49,753 nucleotides of DNA from Neolewinella persica DSM 23188 (GCF_000373105.1 NZ_KB890441.1:1-49753), one strand, 5' to 3'. Counted from the first letter of the stretch, positions 25,762 through 35,764 are shown. Numbers and translations: made by a program. The notes: generated by a model from the sequence alone, not told the origin.

Positions 25762-26928
25762 CTACTCAATCTCCCCACCAACCGGCAACCCGCTAGGCAC
25801 GGACTCCGGAATCTCCCGGCTGAAGTCCTCGTCGTTTAAGGTGTTCAGGAAAGAGACGATGGCGGCCATATCGCGGACCCTTATATTTAACTTGCGGATA
25901 AGTGGGTCGTATTGATCTTTAGAGACATGAGGGTTTTCTTCCCGGCCTCCGGAAATGTCTTCATAAAACTCCAGTACCCGTTTCAGGGAGGTGAAACTAC
26001 CGTTGTGCATATAAGGCGCGGTAAACCGGAGGTTGCGGAGGGACGGCGTCCTAAAGGCGAAATCTTCCGCAGGCCCACTATCTGATAAGGAAAGCTTTTT
26101 GCTTTCCGGAACCCCCAGGACGTGTTGCTGATAGTCGGAGAACATTGGCCCATTATGACAATTGCCGCACCCCACCTTTTTGAATAATTCGAAACCTTCC
26201 AATTCCGCGCTGGAGATGGCGTCGCGATCACCGCGCATGAACTGGTCGAAGCGGGAGTTAGTCGTGATGAGGCTTCGCTCAAATGTAGCAATAGCCTGTC
26301 CTATTTTTCCAGCGGTGATGTCTCCTGGTCCGAAAGCCTCCTCAAAAAGGTCCTGGTATTCTGGAATACTGCGGAGCCGTTGTACTACCTCGGAGAGAAT
26401 TTGATCCTTTTCATAGTGCAATCCCCGCATTTCTTCCAGTGCGAGAATTGGCTCAACGGCCTGTTCTTCCAGTCCCGTTACCCGGTTGTCCCAAAACATC
26501 TCCCCGGTTTCTGGCTGGTACCGGCCGTATGGGTCCATGCCGTTGAAGGCGGTATTCAGGATGGTGTGGGCGTTCCGTTTTACAAAGGGGATGCTGTTGG
26601 GAGACTTAAAGGTTCGCTTACTGCCTAATCCGCTTCCATTGACGCCGATGGAAATGTCCCGGAATTCAGCATACCCCTGGTCGGGGTGGTGGCAGGTGGC
26701 GCAGGAAACGTCCTTGTCTCCGGAAAGAACAGGATCAAAGAATAACAGCCGGCCAAGTGCGATTTTCTCCTGGGTTATCGGGTTATTGGCCGGGGCATTG
26801 ACCGTGGTGGGTAGCGCCGTGAAAACCTGGAGGGGAAGCTTCTCCTTTACCTGCTGGGGCTCGGGCCCACAGCCAGCCAGGCCGAGGAGGCAGGCAATTA
26901 GGCAGATGAGATTCCTGAGCACTGGCAT
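25762..26928 (-). CDS. Dihaem cytochrome c peroxidase / MauG-family lipoprotein
   Basis: A 388-residue c-type cytochrome. Lipobox LLGLAGC gives lipidated Cys20. Two haem-binding motifs are present: CATCH (76-80) and CGNCH (254-258). [14 protein letters not shown] before the first haem and [19 protein letters not shown] after the second are hallmarks of the CcpA/MauG family; the late segment carries the Met/Tyr-type ligand region. Likely reduces hydrogen peroxide in the periplasm or oxidises another protein. It starts divergently from the LRR gene (146 bp gap). The C-terminal [16 protein letters not shown] is also typical. Function as peroxidase versus MauG-like oxidase cannot be separated by eye. 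Confidence 0.92.
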   Translation of the reverse strand: MPVLRNLICLIACLLGLAGCGPEPQQVKEKLPLQVFTALPTTVNAPANNPITQEKIALGRLLFFDPVLSGDKDVSCATCHHPDQGYAEFRDISIGVNGSGLGSKRTFKSPNSIPFVKRNAHTILNTAFNGMDPYGRYQPETGEMFWDNRVTGLEEQAVEPILALEEMRGLHYEKDQILSEVVQRLRSIPEYQDLFEEAFGPGDITAGKIGQAIATFERSLITTNSRFDQFMRGDRDAISSAELEGFELFKKVGCGNCHNGPMFSDYQQHVLGVPESKKLSLSDSGPAEDFAFRTPSLRNLRFTAPYMHNGSFTSLKRVLEFYEDISGGREENPHVSKDQYDPLIRKLNIRVRDMAAIVSFLNTLNDEDFSREIPESVPSGLPVGGEIE

Positions 26929-27075
26929 GAACGTTTATTCGTGAGGCACAAATTTAAGTTGAGGTCCCGGGAGTATTGATGACGAATGATTCTATTAATG
27001 GTAAGGAAAGGTAATTTTAGCCGCCGTTATGTTGGAAAACGCGGTAGCCCTTTCCCTATATTGCCGACTACGAAT

Positions 27076-28572
27076 ATGGACATCGATACTTCCTTTCTTG
27101 CGGATTCTACCACCTTCTCCTTGGAGGAACGGGACATTCGTTTCTGCCTGCGGCATAAAGACTACGCAAAAGCGGTACAGCGCCTGATTGAGGAGCTTGA
27201 TCCATTGGATAAGTCGGAGTTAAAGGTCAGTCATCGTTTTGCCGGGGCTGTGCTGGAAGAAATGTTTCGGGAATCGGGGAAGAAGATACCCGAAATAATT
27301 ACCGCCCTGGCCGGCCTGCCGGTTACCCCCCTTGAGTACCAGCCGCTACCGCGCCTGTTTGCCAAAGTAATGGAAAATGGGATGATGGAACTCCAGGGAG
27401 GTGCGGATGAAAAATGGATACAACAAGGTGTTGACATCCAAATGGAAAAACTGCTCAAAGGGCAGGATGAAGACGACTACTCCTATACGGAATTGACCTT
27501 CTTTCGGCTTCGGGCGAGAGCCGAGTTCTACTACGTGGCCAAAGCTTACCTGATGGCCTGGCAACATTTTCAGAAAGCCGAGGAGCTGCTGCCCGGAAGA
27601 CTAGCGGATCACCAGGTTAGAAAACGGACCGATCAATTACTGGAGATATATCACCTGGGATTTCTGCTTGGCAAAAAGGGCCAGGCAGACCTCCTGCCGG
27701 AGCAGGATAAGCAGCGAGAGGCCTTCCGGCCGCTGCTGGAAACTGCGGAACCAGCCTTGCAGAAAATTCGCGTGAACCAACCCAAAGGACGACTTCAACT
27801 CCAGGGTAGGGATGGCGTATTGATCGAAGATGCTGACATCGCCTTTCTGGAGGAGGCTTTCGAATTGCTCCCGGCCAGGTCGGTAAAACACGTGGAACTA
27901 CGCTTCTGTAAATTGCCGAAAGGGAAGCTACCCACTGCCTTCTTTCGATTCCCAAAGCTTACCCATCTGACCATCGATTCCTGTGGGTTGCGGGCCATTA
28001 CCAATAACATCGCTGGCTTTAAGCAGTTGCGGCACCTGACCATCATAAATGCTCCGGACTTAGAAGACCTGCCACTAAAACTGGGCGGGTTGAAAAACCT
28101 GCAGTCTTTGACCATCGATAAAAGTGGCGTTACCGATATTCCGTACTCCATCCTCGAGTGTAAAGGCCTCCAATCCATCATCATTCAAAGCAGTCGGCTA
28201 ACTTACGTCAACGGCTTCCTGGGGGAATTGCCGCAGCTGACGGTGGCTGATTTCAGCCATAACCACATAGAGGAAGTGGAGGAAGGGTTCATGGATGCTT
28301 TCCGCCTGCGTAAACTCGACTTAAGCCATAACCGTTTATCGGATATCCCCGATAACCTCCACGTACTTAAGCACCTTGAGACCCTGAACCTGGGGCAAAA
28401 TCCACTAGAGAAAATCCCCGCCGGTATCCTCTACATGAATGCATTGCAATTCTTGCAGATCGACGGAAAGACGATCAACGAATTGGATCATTACCTAAGT
28501 TTTAAGGATGATTTGCGCAAAAAGATCTCGTTGGGGGAACAGCGGTGGGCTGCCTGGCAGGGGCTTTGGTAG
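27076..28572 (+). CDS. Leucine-rich repeat protein
   Basis: A 498-residue soluble protein without signal peptide. Residues 1-270 are helical and TPR-like in look (YYVAKAYLMAWQHFQKAEELLPG). Residues about 290-470 hold seven or eight LRR units of about 23 residues, such as LRHLTIINAPDLEDLPLKLG, LQSLTIDKSGVTDIP, LRKLDLSHNRLSDIPDNL and LETLNLGQNPLEKIPAGIL. LRRs bind proteins; target unknown. No Roc/COR GTPase domain follows. ATG 27076 (MDIDTSFLADSTTF) is preferred to the frame start at 26986, which adds 30 unconserved residues. Short intergenic hairpin at the 3' end. Confidence 0.88.
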   Translation: MDIDTSFLADSTTFSLEERDIRFCLRHKDYAKAVQRLIEELDPLDKSELKVSHRFAGAVLEEMFRESGKKIPEIITALAGLPVTPLEYQPLPRLFAKVMENGMMELQGGADEKWIQQGVDIQMEKLLKGQDEDDYSYTELTFFRLRARAEFYYVAKAYLMAWQHFQKAEELLPGRLADHQVRKRTDQLLEIYHLGFLLGKKGQADLLPEQDKQREAFRPLLETAEPALQKIRVNQPKGRLQLQGRDGVLIEDADIAFLEEAFELLPARSVKHVELRFCKLPKGKLPTAFFRFPKLTHLTIDSCGLRAITNNIAGFKQLRHLTIINAPDLEDLPLKLGGLKNLQSLTIDKSGVTDIPYSILECKGLQSIIIQSSRLTYVNGFLGELPQLTVADFSHNHIEEVEEGFMDAFRLRKLDLSHNRLSDIPDNLHVLKHLETLNLGQNPLEKIPAGILYMNALQFLQIDGKTINELDHYLSFKDDLRKKISLGEQRWAAWQGLW

Positions 28573-28591
28573 TTTAATAGACTATTGAACT
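28570..28591. terminator. Hairpin between convergent LRR and RidA-like genes
   Basis: AGTTTAATAG pairs with CTATTGAACT with one mismatch and a 1-2-nt loop, overlapping the LRR stop. Further related words (CTATGAACT) follow. Probable shared transcription end, weak T-run. Confidence 0.45.
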
Positions 28592-28596
28592 ATGAA

Positions 28597-29163
28597 CTAA
28601 TAAACCTCCACCACCACTTCAATCTCCACCGCAATACCTCCCGGTAAGGACCCCATTCCGATGGCTGCCCGGGCGTGTTTTCCCCGTTCGCCGAATACTT
28701 CGACCATTAAGTCAGAGAAGCCGTTAATGACCTTGGAATGGTCGGTGAAGTCCGGTGCTGCGTTGACCATGCCATGGACTTTCACAATCCGTTTCACCTG
28801 ATTGAGATCGCCAAGTTCTGCTTTGAGGGCGGCGAGTTGTTGTATGCCGACGAGCCTGGCGGCTTCATACCCTTGTTCTACCGTCAGGTCCGCGCCGAGT
28901 TTGCCGGTGACCCGGGAACCGTCGGCCCTGGTCGGTCCTTTGCCAGCCAGGAAAATGAGGTTGCCGGTGCGAACGGCGTGGACATAGTTGGCCTGAGGAA
29001 CACCCAGAGTGGGGAGTTCGATGTTGAGGGTGCGAAGCTTGGTTGCCATGTCCTCGGTGGGTGGGGCTTCTGTTTCTGCTCCGGTGGCGGCTGGTGCGCT
29101 GGCTGGCTCGGTGCAGGCAGATAAGGTTAGTAGTAGCATCAGCGCTGGGAAAAGCGTTTTCAT
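28597..29163 (-). CDS. RidA/YjgF-family lipoprotein
   Basis: A 188-residue protein with lipobox TLSAC (Cys17), an Ala/Pro/Glu linker to about residue 45 and a RidA-type domain. NLIFLAGKGPTRADG and the VKIHGMVN-like VKRIVKVHGMVNAAPDF segments, plus RAAIGMGSLPGGIAVEIEVVVE at the end, fit the YjgF/YER057c fold. Cytosolic RidA removes reactive enamine/imine intermediates using an Arg in this last segment (RAAIG here). A lipidated envelope form is common in Bacteroidota, and its substrate is unknown. It starts near a 388-bp gap that contains no other gene. Confidence 0.9.
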   Translation of the reverse strand: MKTLFPALMLLLTLSACTEPASAPAATGAETEAPPTEDMATKLRTLNIELPTLGVPQANYVHAVRTGNLIFLAGKGPTRADGSRVTGKLGADLTVEQGYEAARLVGIQQLAALKAELGDLNQVKRIVKVHGMVNAAPDFTDHSKVINGFSDLMVEVFGERGKHARAAIGMGSLPGGIAVEIEVVVEVY

Positions 29164-29551
29164 GAATGTTGATTTTAGTGGTTAATTAGAAATTGATGTT
29201 TAGCTAGTCCTAAGTCGCCTCTCCCTCGGTCCCTCTCCCCCGGAAAGGGATGACCCTTCGAAAGAGATTTTCAGCAAGAATCATTAATTTTCATTCTATA
29301 TTTTGACCGCACTCCAGTCAGTTCTAAAGAATATTTAGTATCTCTGCCTCTACTCCCTGAAGAGGAGTACTAAGGTACGCTGTGTCCCCCGACAGCCTGC
29401 TAGTGGCTTGGAATGGTCACTTATTGGAGTTGAAAGGCCACAAGCCACTCATTTTACCTGAAAACATCAATGCTTGGGTCACCCCTCTCCGGGGGAGAGG
29501 CGCACGAGCAGAGCAGCTGTGAAGGCCTGTTCAGTGGGGTCTTTTTAAAGA
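29164..29551. other. Gene-free gap of 388 bp with small hairpins
   Basis: No credible reading frame. AGTGGCTTG (29402-29410) pairs with CAAGCCACT (29441-29449), and CCTCTCC/GGAGAGG forms a hairpin at 29484-29500 near the 3' end of the antiporter gene. Either could end antiporter transcription. Nothing else recognised. Confidence 0.5.
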
Positions 29552-31039
29552 TCAAACCAAGCCCAACACCAAATACATCAACGCCGCCATTCCGCCCGCC
29601 AATCCGGCGTAAGGTAACTGAGTTTTTACGTGGTCCACGTGGTCGGTGGCGGAAGCCATGGAGGAGAGGATGGTGGTGTCGGAAATCGGGGAGCAGTGGT
29701 CTCCGAAGACCCCGCCGCCGAGGGCGGCGGCGATGGCCATCAGTACGTTGGCGTCCATTTGATCGGCCATCGGCACGGCGATGGGGATCATGATGGCAAA
29801 GGTACCCCAACTGGATCCGGTACTGAAGGCGATGAAGCAGGTAACCACAAAGACCAGGAATGGAACCAGGGCGGGGGAGAGGAAGCCTTTGGCCACATCG
29901 GCGACGTAAATGCCGGTTTCCAGTTGCTTACAGAGCGAGCCAATGGCAAAGGCCAGTAACATCAGGATGGCCAGAGGAATGAGGCCGGCAATGCCTTTCA
30001 GCACCAGATCAACACTTTCCCGTAGACCAAAAATACCCTGGGCTTTATAGAAAAACATGCTGACGAGGATGGAAAGCGTAACGGCGACCAGCACTGAGGT
30101 GGAGCCGGAACCTTTACCGATGGCCAGCAGTAGAACTTCCCCTGCACCTGCGTCCGCGCCCACCATTTCCCGAGCGCTGCCCCATCCGGTATAAGCCAGC
30201 ATGAGTGGCATGCAAACGACCATGACCACGATGGGCAGCACCATGTTCCAGAGGTTGGGCGTTATGCCGGGTTTAGCTTCGATATCGGTCAGCTCGGTAT
30301 CGACCACCGGGGTAGCGCCGTCGTTGAGCAGCTTTCCCGTTGCCGTGCGTGCTTCAGCCTTTTTCATCGGCCCGAAGTCCCGCTTCAGCAGGATGATGAC
30401 GGGGACCAACAGTAAGGCAAGAATGGCGTAAAAGTTATAGCCCAGTGCCTTGATCATCGTGCCAAATGGATCGGCAAAACCTTCCGCCGCCAGCAGCGTC
30501 ATGATGAAGGCACCCCAACCGTTGAACGGAATGAGGATGGAACTGGGCGCAGAACTGGAATCGGCAATGTAGGCGAGTTTCTCCCGGCTGATGCCCATTT
30601 TATCGAAAATGGGGCGGTAAAGCGTACCCACCGTCAGTACGCTTATGGAACTTTCTACGAAGATGAGCGCACCGGTAAGCCACGCCAGCAGCTGCACGAC
30701 GACCCGTCCCGTCCCGTCTTTACGGTCTTCGTATTTCTTCAGTTTACGCTCCACAAATTGAATGAAGCCGGCCACGCCCCCCGAGCGTTGCATGAAAACG
30801 ATCAGCGCACCAACCAGGGCGCAGAACATGATGGTACGGGTATTGCCGGCGTCGGCGAAGACATCAACCAGGCCCTGCATCGTGTCCAGGAACCCAATCC
30901 AGGGGTTACCGCCGGCCATGATCACATAGCCCATGAAAATGCCTACAATGAGGGAAATAAACACCTGCCGGGTGGCGATGGCCAACAGAATGGCGATGAC
31001 GGGCGGGAGTAGAGTTAGAAAACCTAGGGATTCTGCCAT
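29552..31039 (-). CDS. nhaC: NhaC-family sodium/proton antiporter
   Basis: A 495-residue inner-membrane protein with about 11-12 hydrophobic helices. ATRQVFISLIVGIFMGYVI near the start, FNGWGAFIMTLLAAEGFADPFG, STGSSWGTFAIMIPIAVPMAD and the Asp/His-bearing FGDHCSPISDTTILSSMAS are hallmarks of NhaC/YuiF-type Na+ exchangers. It should export Na+ for H+ (or a related exchange such as malate/lactate in MleN-type relatives). A run around residues 293-303 (GADAGAGEV) is encoded by a copy of the dispersed element, in a cytoplasmic or periplasmic loop. Another copy lies 115 bp upstream of the start. Confidence 0.9.
   Translation of the reverse strand: MAESLGFLTLLPPVIAILLAIATRQVFISLIVGIFMGYVIMAGGNPWIGFLDTMQGLVDVFADAGNTRTIMFCALVGALIVFMQRSGGVAGFIQFVERKLKKYEDRKDGTGRVVVQLLAWLTGALIFVESSISVLTVGTLYRPIFDKMGISREKLAYIADSSSAPSSILIPFNGWGAFIMTLLAAEGFADPFGTMIKALGYNFYAILALLLVPVIILLKRDFGPMKKAEARTATGKLLNDGATPVVDTELTDIEAKPGITPNLWNMVLPIVVMVVCMPLMLAYTGWGSAREMVGADAGAGEVLLLAIGKGSGSTSVLVAVTLSILVSMFFYKAQGIFGLRESVDLVLKGIAGLIPLAILMLLAFAIGSLCKQLETGIYVADVAKGFLSPALVPFLVFVVTCFIAFSTGSSWGTFAIMIPIAVPMADQMDANVLMAIAAALGGGVFGDHCSPISDTTILSSMASATDHVDHVKTQLPYAGLAGGMAALMYLVLGLV
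30144..30160 (+). repeat. Dispersed GC-rich element, copy 10 (in NhaC gene)
   Basis: GCACCTGCGTCCGCGCC with the usual CTTCCCCT before it. Antisense to nhaC; encodes GADAGA. It combines the T of one subtype with the T of the other, an exception to the apparent pairing. Confidence 0.75.
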
Positions 31040-31125
31040 GGGAAAGGAGGAAAAGGATAAGGGGTAAGCAATAAGGGATATGCGATAAGCGATTGGCTAC
31101 TGCACCTTGGAGGTCGGCACAAGCT
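31040..31125. repeat. Composite intergenic word element
   Basis: Words AGGATAAGGGGTAAGC, AATAAGGGATATGCGATAAG and GATTGGCTACTG, then CTTGGAGGTCGGCAC, shared in order with the element near 47175. It lies upstream of nhaC. The 250-bp gap 31040-31289 holds no gene. Confidence 0.5.
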
Positions 31126-31153
31126 AAGGATTTCGTGGGGGTTTTGTTTTTTT

Positions 31154-31170
31154 GGCGGGGACGCGGGTGC
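31154..31170 (-). repeat. Dispersed GC-rich element, copy 11
   Basis: Minus-strand GCACCCGCGTCCCCGCC followed by seven A. It is 115 bp upstream of nhaC and points towards it. Confidence 0.8.
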
Positions 31171-31289
31171 TGGGGGAGGCTGTGAGAAAGCAGAGCGCGA
31201 TTATCTTTACAAGGCTGAGGAGAAATTGCTAGAAAGGCAGATATTCTCTGGAGAGCTAAAGTAAGCGAAGTAGTAAACCTAAAACAACT

Positions 31290-32447
31290 ATGAAAGTATT
31301 TCTGATGGTCTTCATCGGCCTTTGTATGTTAAGCTGTAAAAACGAAGAAGTATCTAATACTGACTTCGAATTCGTGATCACCGGGAAAGTGAACAACGCC
31401 GAGGGCGTTAAAATCGCCCTGATACCAGAAGGCTCAAGTACTGAAGACCGACTGACGGCAATAGTCAAAGATGGTGTCTTTAGATTTGAAGGTAAGTCGG
31501 ATAGGATTAAATCCGCCACGTTGCGATTTGAAGATGACATAATCCAGATGAGGGGAAGTTATGCAACGAGTATGATGTTGTTAGAGCCAGGTCAGGTCGC
31601 TATTAACTTTGATATTGGAGGAGAAGAAGGTGAGTATAGATTTTTAGCGCCTACTTATGAGCAGGGCGATAAAAACAAGGAAGTGCTGGACTTTTTCTAC
31701 AAGTTCAAAGATGCTATAGAAGGTGGCAGTTGGATAATTGGGGATAGTATCAAAAATGATAGTATGGTGAGGCTTGTTTATCCGAAAGCCAGGAAGAATG
31801 CGTTGAACTTGTTCGATACTCAATTCGAAGACGGTACGCCAGAAGTGAGCTCATTTTTGTTCTCAGAAATTATCATCCAAAGGCTACATAGTAGCGGGAT
31901 GTTCGATAAGGAGAACATAGATATTGCTGATATAAAAAGCGTTAGTCGGCTGTTCTATAATGTAGACTCTACGTCCATTAGCAGTGATAAGTACGAAATA
32001 ATGAGAAACGCTGTGTTTCAATTAAACAGCAACAGTGCCTTCAGACCTTTTGTGGACTTTACTAGCTCAGATGCTGAGAACGTTGACTTCGCGATGTCGG
32101 ACTTACTAAAAGAAAATGAATTTACGCTGCTATATTTTTGGTTCACGGAATGTAATCCATGTAGGAAATTTAACCGTGAAATGAAATACAACTATGCTAT
32201 TTTACAATCAAAAGGAATTGAGGTCATCGGCGTAAACGTAGACGATTCCAGAGCAAAATGGCAGAAGTCTTCACTTCAAGATGATATACTATGGAAGAAT
32301 CTGTACGTTGGAGATAATTCAGGGGTGGAAACGAAATACGGAATAAGAGGATTCCCATTTAAACTTCTCTTTGACAAAGACCTTAAAACTGTGGATGTCG
32401 ACATCAAATCTGTTGAAGATGTAATGTCTTGGGCAAATAGCAAATGA
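31290..32447 (+). CDS. DUF4369-type thioredoxin-like lipoprotein
   Basis: A 385-residue lipoprotein with Cys16 in FIGLCMLSC. Residues 20-120 are the beta-rich DUF4369-like part (FVITGKVNNAEGVKIALIPEG), 120-265 helical, and the C-terminal thioredoxin fold has FWFTECNPCRKF with C288/C291 and a GIRGFPFKLLFD segment where the cis-Pro lies. The CNPC active site differs from the common CGPC/CPPC, so redox potential may differ. It is in an AT-richer patch (hand count 25/60 and 23/60 G+C in two lines, against 35/60 in a line of the next gene). The last codons overlap the start of the next gene (ATGA), so they are co-translated. Confidence 0.88.
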   Translation: MKVFLMVFIGLCMLSCKNEEVSNTDFEFVITGKVNNAEGVKIALIPEGSSTEDRLTAIVKDGVFRFEGKSDRIKSATLRFEDDIIQMRGSYATSMMLLEPGQVAINFDIGGEEGEYRFLAPTYEQGDKNKEVLDFFYKFKDAIEGGSWIIGDSIKNDSMVRLVYPKARKNALNLFDTQFEDGTPEVSSFLFSEIIIQRLHSSGMFDKENIDIADIKSVSRLFYNVDSTSISSDKYEIMRNAVFQLNSNSAFRPFVDFTSSDAENVDFAMSDLLKENEFTLLYFWFTECNPCRKFNREMKYNYAILQSKGIEVIGVNVDDSRAKWQKSSLQDDILWKNLYVGDNSGVETKYGIRGFPFKLLFDKDLKTVDVDIKSVEDVMSWANSK

Positions 32448-32899
32448 TTAGAAAACTTAAAAACAACGAGGTAGAAACTGCTCACCAGATACGTTCCGTA
32501 TTTCAACGATCGTATGCAGTTGAAGCTGCTCTGTTAAAGGCCACGGAATTTCCACCACTTAAAAGACCTCTTGAGGCTTTCCTGGAGTGTAGTAATCCGT
32601 TTTTCGGATACATTGAAGGAGATGAATTAACAGGAGTCGTTGAAGTTGAACGCAATAAAGACTGCACGGGTATTAGAAGTTTGGTGGTGTGCCCAAAGCA
32701 TTTCAGGCGCGGGATAGGGAGCAAGTTAGTGCAATTCGTTTTCGATGAATTCGACGCTGAAATCTTTGTCGTTGAAACTGGCGTCGATAATGGGCCAGCC
32801 ATTGAATTGTATGGAAAACTTGGTTTCAGGGAGGTCAAACAATGGGAGACCGGGATTGGAATTAGGAAGGTGAAATTTGAAAGGCGAGTGTGTGATTAA
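32444..32899 (+). CDS. GNAT-family N-acetyltransferase
   Basis: A 151-residue protein with the GNAT fold. The acetyl-CoA-binding motif A is VVCPKHFRRGIGSKLVQF (RxxGxG), preceded by the strand GIRSLVV, and the C-terminal VDNGPAIELYGKLGFREV is typical. It transfers an acetyl group to an amine; the substrate is not known. Its ATG overlaps the stop of the thioredoxin-like lipoprotein by 4 nt. Codon and base use share the AT-rich look of that gene, so both probably arrived together. A MATT/GNAT single-domain length of 140-160 is normal. Confidence 0.85.
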   Translation: MIRKLKNNEVETAHQIRSVFQRSYAVEAALLKATEFPPLKRPLEAFLECSNPFFGYIEGDELTGVVEVERNKDCTGIRSLVVCPKHFRRGIGSKLVQFVFDEFDAEIFVVETGVDNGPAIELYGKLGFREVKQWETGIGIRKVKFERRVCD

Positions 32900-33034
32900 G
32901 GAAATCTTTAGTGACGCCTCCCAGGCCACGTCCGTCGATTAGTTACCGTCTTTGGTAGAAATACCGAAACACTACGTCTTTTCGTTAGTTTTTTTGTAGA
33001 CTAAGTTATTTAATACCTAACCAATTAATCATTC

Positions 33035-35764
33035 ATGAGATTACGCTTACTTTCCGCCCTGGTCTTCCTGGCCATCGGCAGCACCCTATTGGCCCAAAAA
33101 GCCCCCGAAAAGATCACCTCTGTTGAGGGAATCACCGAATACCGACTCGATAACGGCCTGCAGGTCCTGCTCTTCCCGGACCAGTCCGTTCCCAACATCA
33201 CCGTCAACGTAACCTATAAGGTGGGTTCCCGCCACGAGGCCTACGGTGAAACAGGAATGGCCCACCTCCTGGAGCACCTCGTCTTCAAAGGCACGCCCAA
33301 CCATCCGGACATCCCAGCCGAACTAACCGAGCACGGCGCCCGCCCCAACGGTACCACCTGGTACGACCGCACCAACTACTTCGAATCCTTCGCCGCCAGC
33401 GATGAGAACCTCGATTGGGCCCTCGATATGGAGGCCGACCGGATGGTCAACTCTTTCATCGCCAAGAAAGACCTGGACAGCGAAATGTCCGTCGTCCGTA
33501 ACGAATTTGAAAGCGGAGAAAACAGCCCGATTCGTATCCTGCGGGAACGGGTGCTAAGTACCGCCTACCTCTGGCATAACTACGGTAAGTCCACCATCGG
33601 TTCCAAGGCCGACCTGGAGAACGTGCCAATTGAGCGCCTCCAGGGTTTCTACCGCAAGTACTACCAACCCGACAACGCGGTACTGGTAGTGGCCGGCAAG
33701 ATCAACGAAGAAAAAACGCTGCAATTGATCCAGGAGAAATTTGGAAAGATCCCCCGTCCGGAGCGCAGCCTTTACCCTACCTATACAAGAGAACCAGTGC
33801 AGGACGGTGAACGCTTCGTTGAGCTTCGTCGTACGGGAGACGTGCAGGTCTTTCAGGCAGCTTATCACATTCCTGCGGGCCCCCATGCGGACTATCCGGC
33901 GGTGGCCATCTTAATGGACGTACTGACCGACCGACCCAGCGGTCGTCTCTACAAGTCTATGGTAGAAGAAGGTGATGCCAGTGTCGTATTCGGTTCTGCA
34001 TCTCCCCTGGCAGAACCTGGTTTCGCCTGGTTCGGAGCAAACGTGCTAAAGGAAAACGATCTGGCAGCAGTAGAAGCTACTTTTGATAAGACTATTGCCG
34101 ATTTACAGGAAAACCCGCCAACTGACGAAGAAGTAAAACGCGCCAAGGACGGGCAGCTGAAAAACTTTGAACTCGCCCAACGCGATGCCAACCGCGTTGG
34201 TCTTAACATGAGCGCTTATATCGCCCAGGGCGACTGGCGCCTCGGCTACATTTACCGCGATCGTATCGAGCAGGTTACCCCGGAAGACGTGATGCGCGTG
34301 GCCAATAAGTATTTTATGCCTTCTAACCGGACGATTGGCCGTTTCTTCCCTACGGAGGATCCCGAACGGGCGGAGATTCCGGAAGTTCTGGACCTGTCCC
34401 TGCTAACCGATGGTTACGAAGGAAGAGAGGCTATTGCTGAAGGGGAGGAATTCGACCCTAGCTACGACAACATCGATTCCAGAACGGTTACCGGCAAAGT
34501 TGGTAAGACTGACCTTGAATACAGCCTGCTGACTAAGGAAACCCGCGGAAACAGCGTCAATGCCCGCATGACCTTCCGCTTAGGTAACTTAGAAGCACTT
34601 AAAGGACGTGCTGATGCTGGCCAGATGGCCGGCCAAATGCTGATGATGGGCTCCGAAAAATACACCCGCCAACAGATTCAGGATAAACTTGATGAACTCA
34701 AGGCAAGGGTATTTATTGGCGGCGGTGCCACGAGTGCTTTTGTCTCCATCGAAACGGAGAATGAGAACCTGCCCGCAGTGATCGACCTGGTCGGGGAAGT
34801 CCTGCGTACACCTACCTTCCCGGAACAGGAGTTTAACAAAATGATTAAAGAGCAACTTACCGGTATTGAATCAAGCCGGAGTGACCCCCGGGCCATTGTC
34901 TCTACCGAAATGCAGAAACGTACGAGTGATTACCCTAAAGGACATCCATTCTACGCCAGTGACTTTGACGAAGATGTTGCTACTTTAAAGGCAATGACCA
35001 TTGATGATGTAAAAGCTTTCTACAAGGATTTCTACGGTGCCTCAGATGCGACTTTCTCCGCCAGCGGTGACCTGGATAAAGAGAAGGTAGTGGCCGCACT
35101 TGACCGCAACTTCGGCAATTGGAAAAGTCCAACCAAGTATGAGCGGATTGCCCGTCCTTACCGTGCCGTAAAACCAGATATGGTAAAGTTTGAAACGCCG
35201 GATAAGGCCAATGCTTTCTTCCTGGCTGCTCAGGTTATGCCGATCAGCACCAGCCACCCCGATTATGCTGCCCTCAACATGGGGAACTTCATTCTGGGCG
35301 GTGGCTTCCTGAATAGCCGCCTGGCTACCAGGATCCGTCAGCAGGATGGTCTGAGCTACGGCGTCGGCTCCCAGTTCAATGCCAGTGATGAGGATAAGCG
35401 CGGCTCCTTCATGGCCTACGCCATTTACAATCCGGAAAACCGCGAAGCGCTGGAGAAAGCTTTCAAGGAAGAAATTGAGAAAGCACGCAAAGATGGCTTC
35501 ACTCCCGAGGAAGTCGAAGCAGCCAAGTCAAGTTGGGTGCAGAGCCAGCAAATGAGACGTGCCGAGGATCGTTCTATGGCCGGTACGCTAGGCGAAAACG
35601 CTTACCTCGACCGTGATATGCAGTGGAGTAAGAAAATGGAAGACAAAATGATGTCTTTAACGCCAGAAGAGATCAATGCTGCCGTCAAGAAATACATTGA
35701 CGTGGACAAGATGGTGATCATGCGGGCTGGTGACTTCGCTAAGGCGGAGGCTAAGAAGCCTTAA
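33035..35764 (+). CDS. M16 zinc metallopeptidase, two-domain (pitrilysin type)
   Basis: A 909-residue exported peptidase. Signal peptide MRLRLLSALVFLAIGSTLLAQ. The zinc motif HLLEH (H77, E80, H81) is intact, with the third Glu ligand expected near residue 155 (VRNEFESGENSP). Two M16 halves are present: residues 30-450 active, 470-900 inactive with GGGFLNSRLATRIRQQDGLSYGV, where Arg and Tyr make the substrate-binding pair. It degrades short peptides in the periplasm. It has no sorting domain. A strong intrinsic terminator follows at 35822. Confidence 0.94.
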   Translation: MRLRLLSALVFLAIGSTLLAQKAPEKITSVEGITEYRLDNGLQVLLFPDQSVPNITVNVTYKVGSRHEAYGETGMAHLLEHLVFKGTPNHPDIPAELTEHGARPNGTTWYDRTNYFESFAASDENLDWALDMEADRMVNSFIAKKDLDSEMSVVRNEFESGENSPIRILRERVLSTAYLWHNYGKSTIGSKADLENVPIERLQGFYRKYYQPDNAVLVVAGKINEEKTLQLIQEKFGKIPRPERSLYPTYTREPVQDGERFVELRRTGDVQVFQAAYHIPAGPHADYPAVAILMDVLTDRPSGRLYKSMVEEGDASVVFGSASPLAEPGFAWFGANVLKENDLAAVEATFDKTIADLQENPPTDEEVKRAKDGQLKNFELAQRDANRVGLNMSAYIAQGDWRLGYIYRDRIEQVTPEDVMRVANKYFMPSNRTIGRFFPTEDPERAEIPEVLDLSLLTDGYEGREAIAEGEEFDPSYDNIDSRTVTGKVGKTDLEYSLLTKETRGNSVNARMTFRLGNLEALKGRADAGQMAGQMLMMGSEKYTRQQIQDKLDELKARVFIGGGATSAFVSIETENENLPAVIDLVGEVLRTPTFPEQEFNKMIKEQLTGIESSRSDPRAIVSTEMQKRTSDYPKGHPFYASDFDEDVATLKAMTIDDVKAFYKDFYGASDATFSASGDLDKEKVVAALDRNFGNWKSPTKYERIARPYRAVKPDMVKFETPDKANAFFLAAQVMPISTSHPDYAALNMGNFILGGGFLNSRLATRIRQQDGLSYGVGSQFNASDEDKRGSFMAYAIYNPENREALEKAFKEEIEKARKDGFTPEEVEAAKSSWVQSQQMRRAEDRSMAGTLGENAYLDRDMQWSKKMEDKMMSLTPEEINAAVKKYIDVDKMVIMRAGDFAKAEAKKP

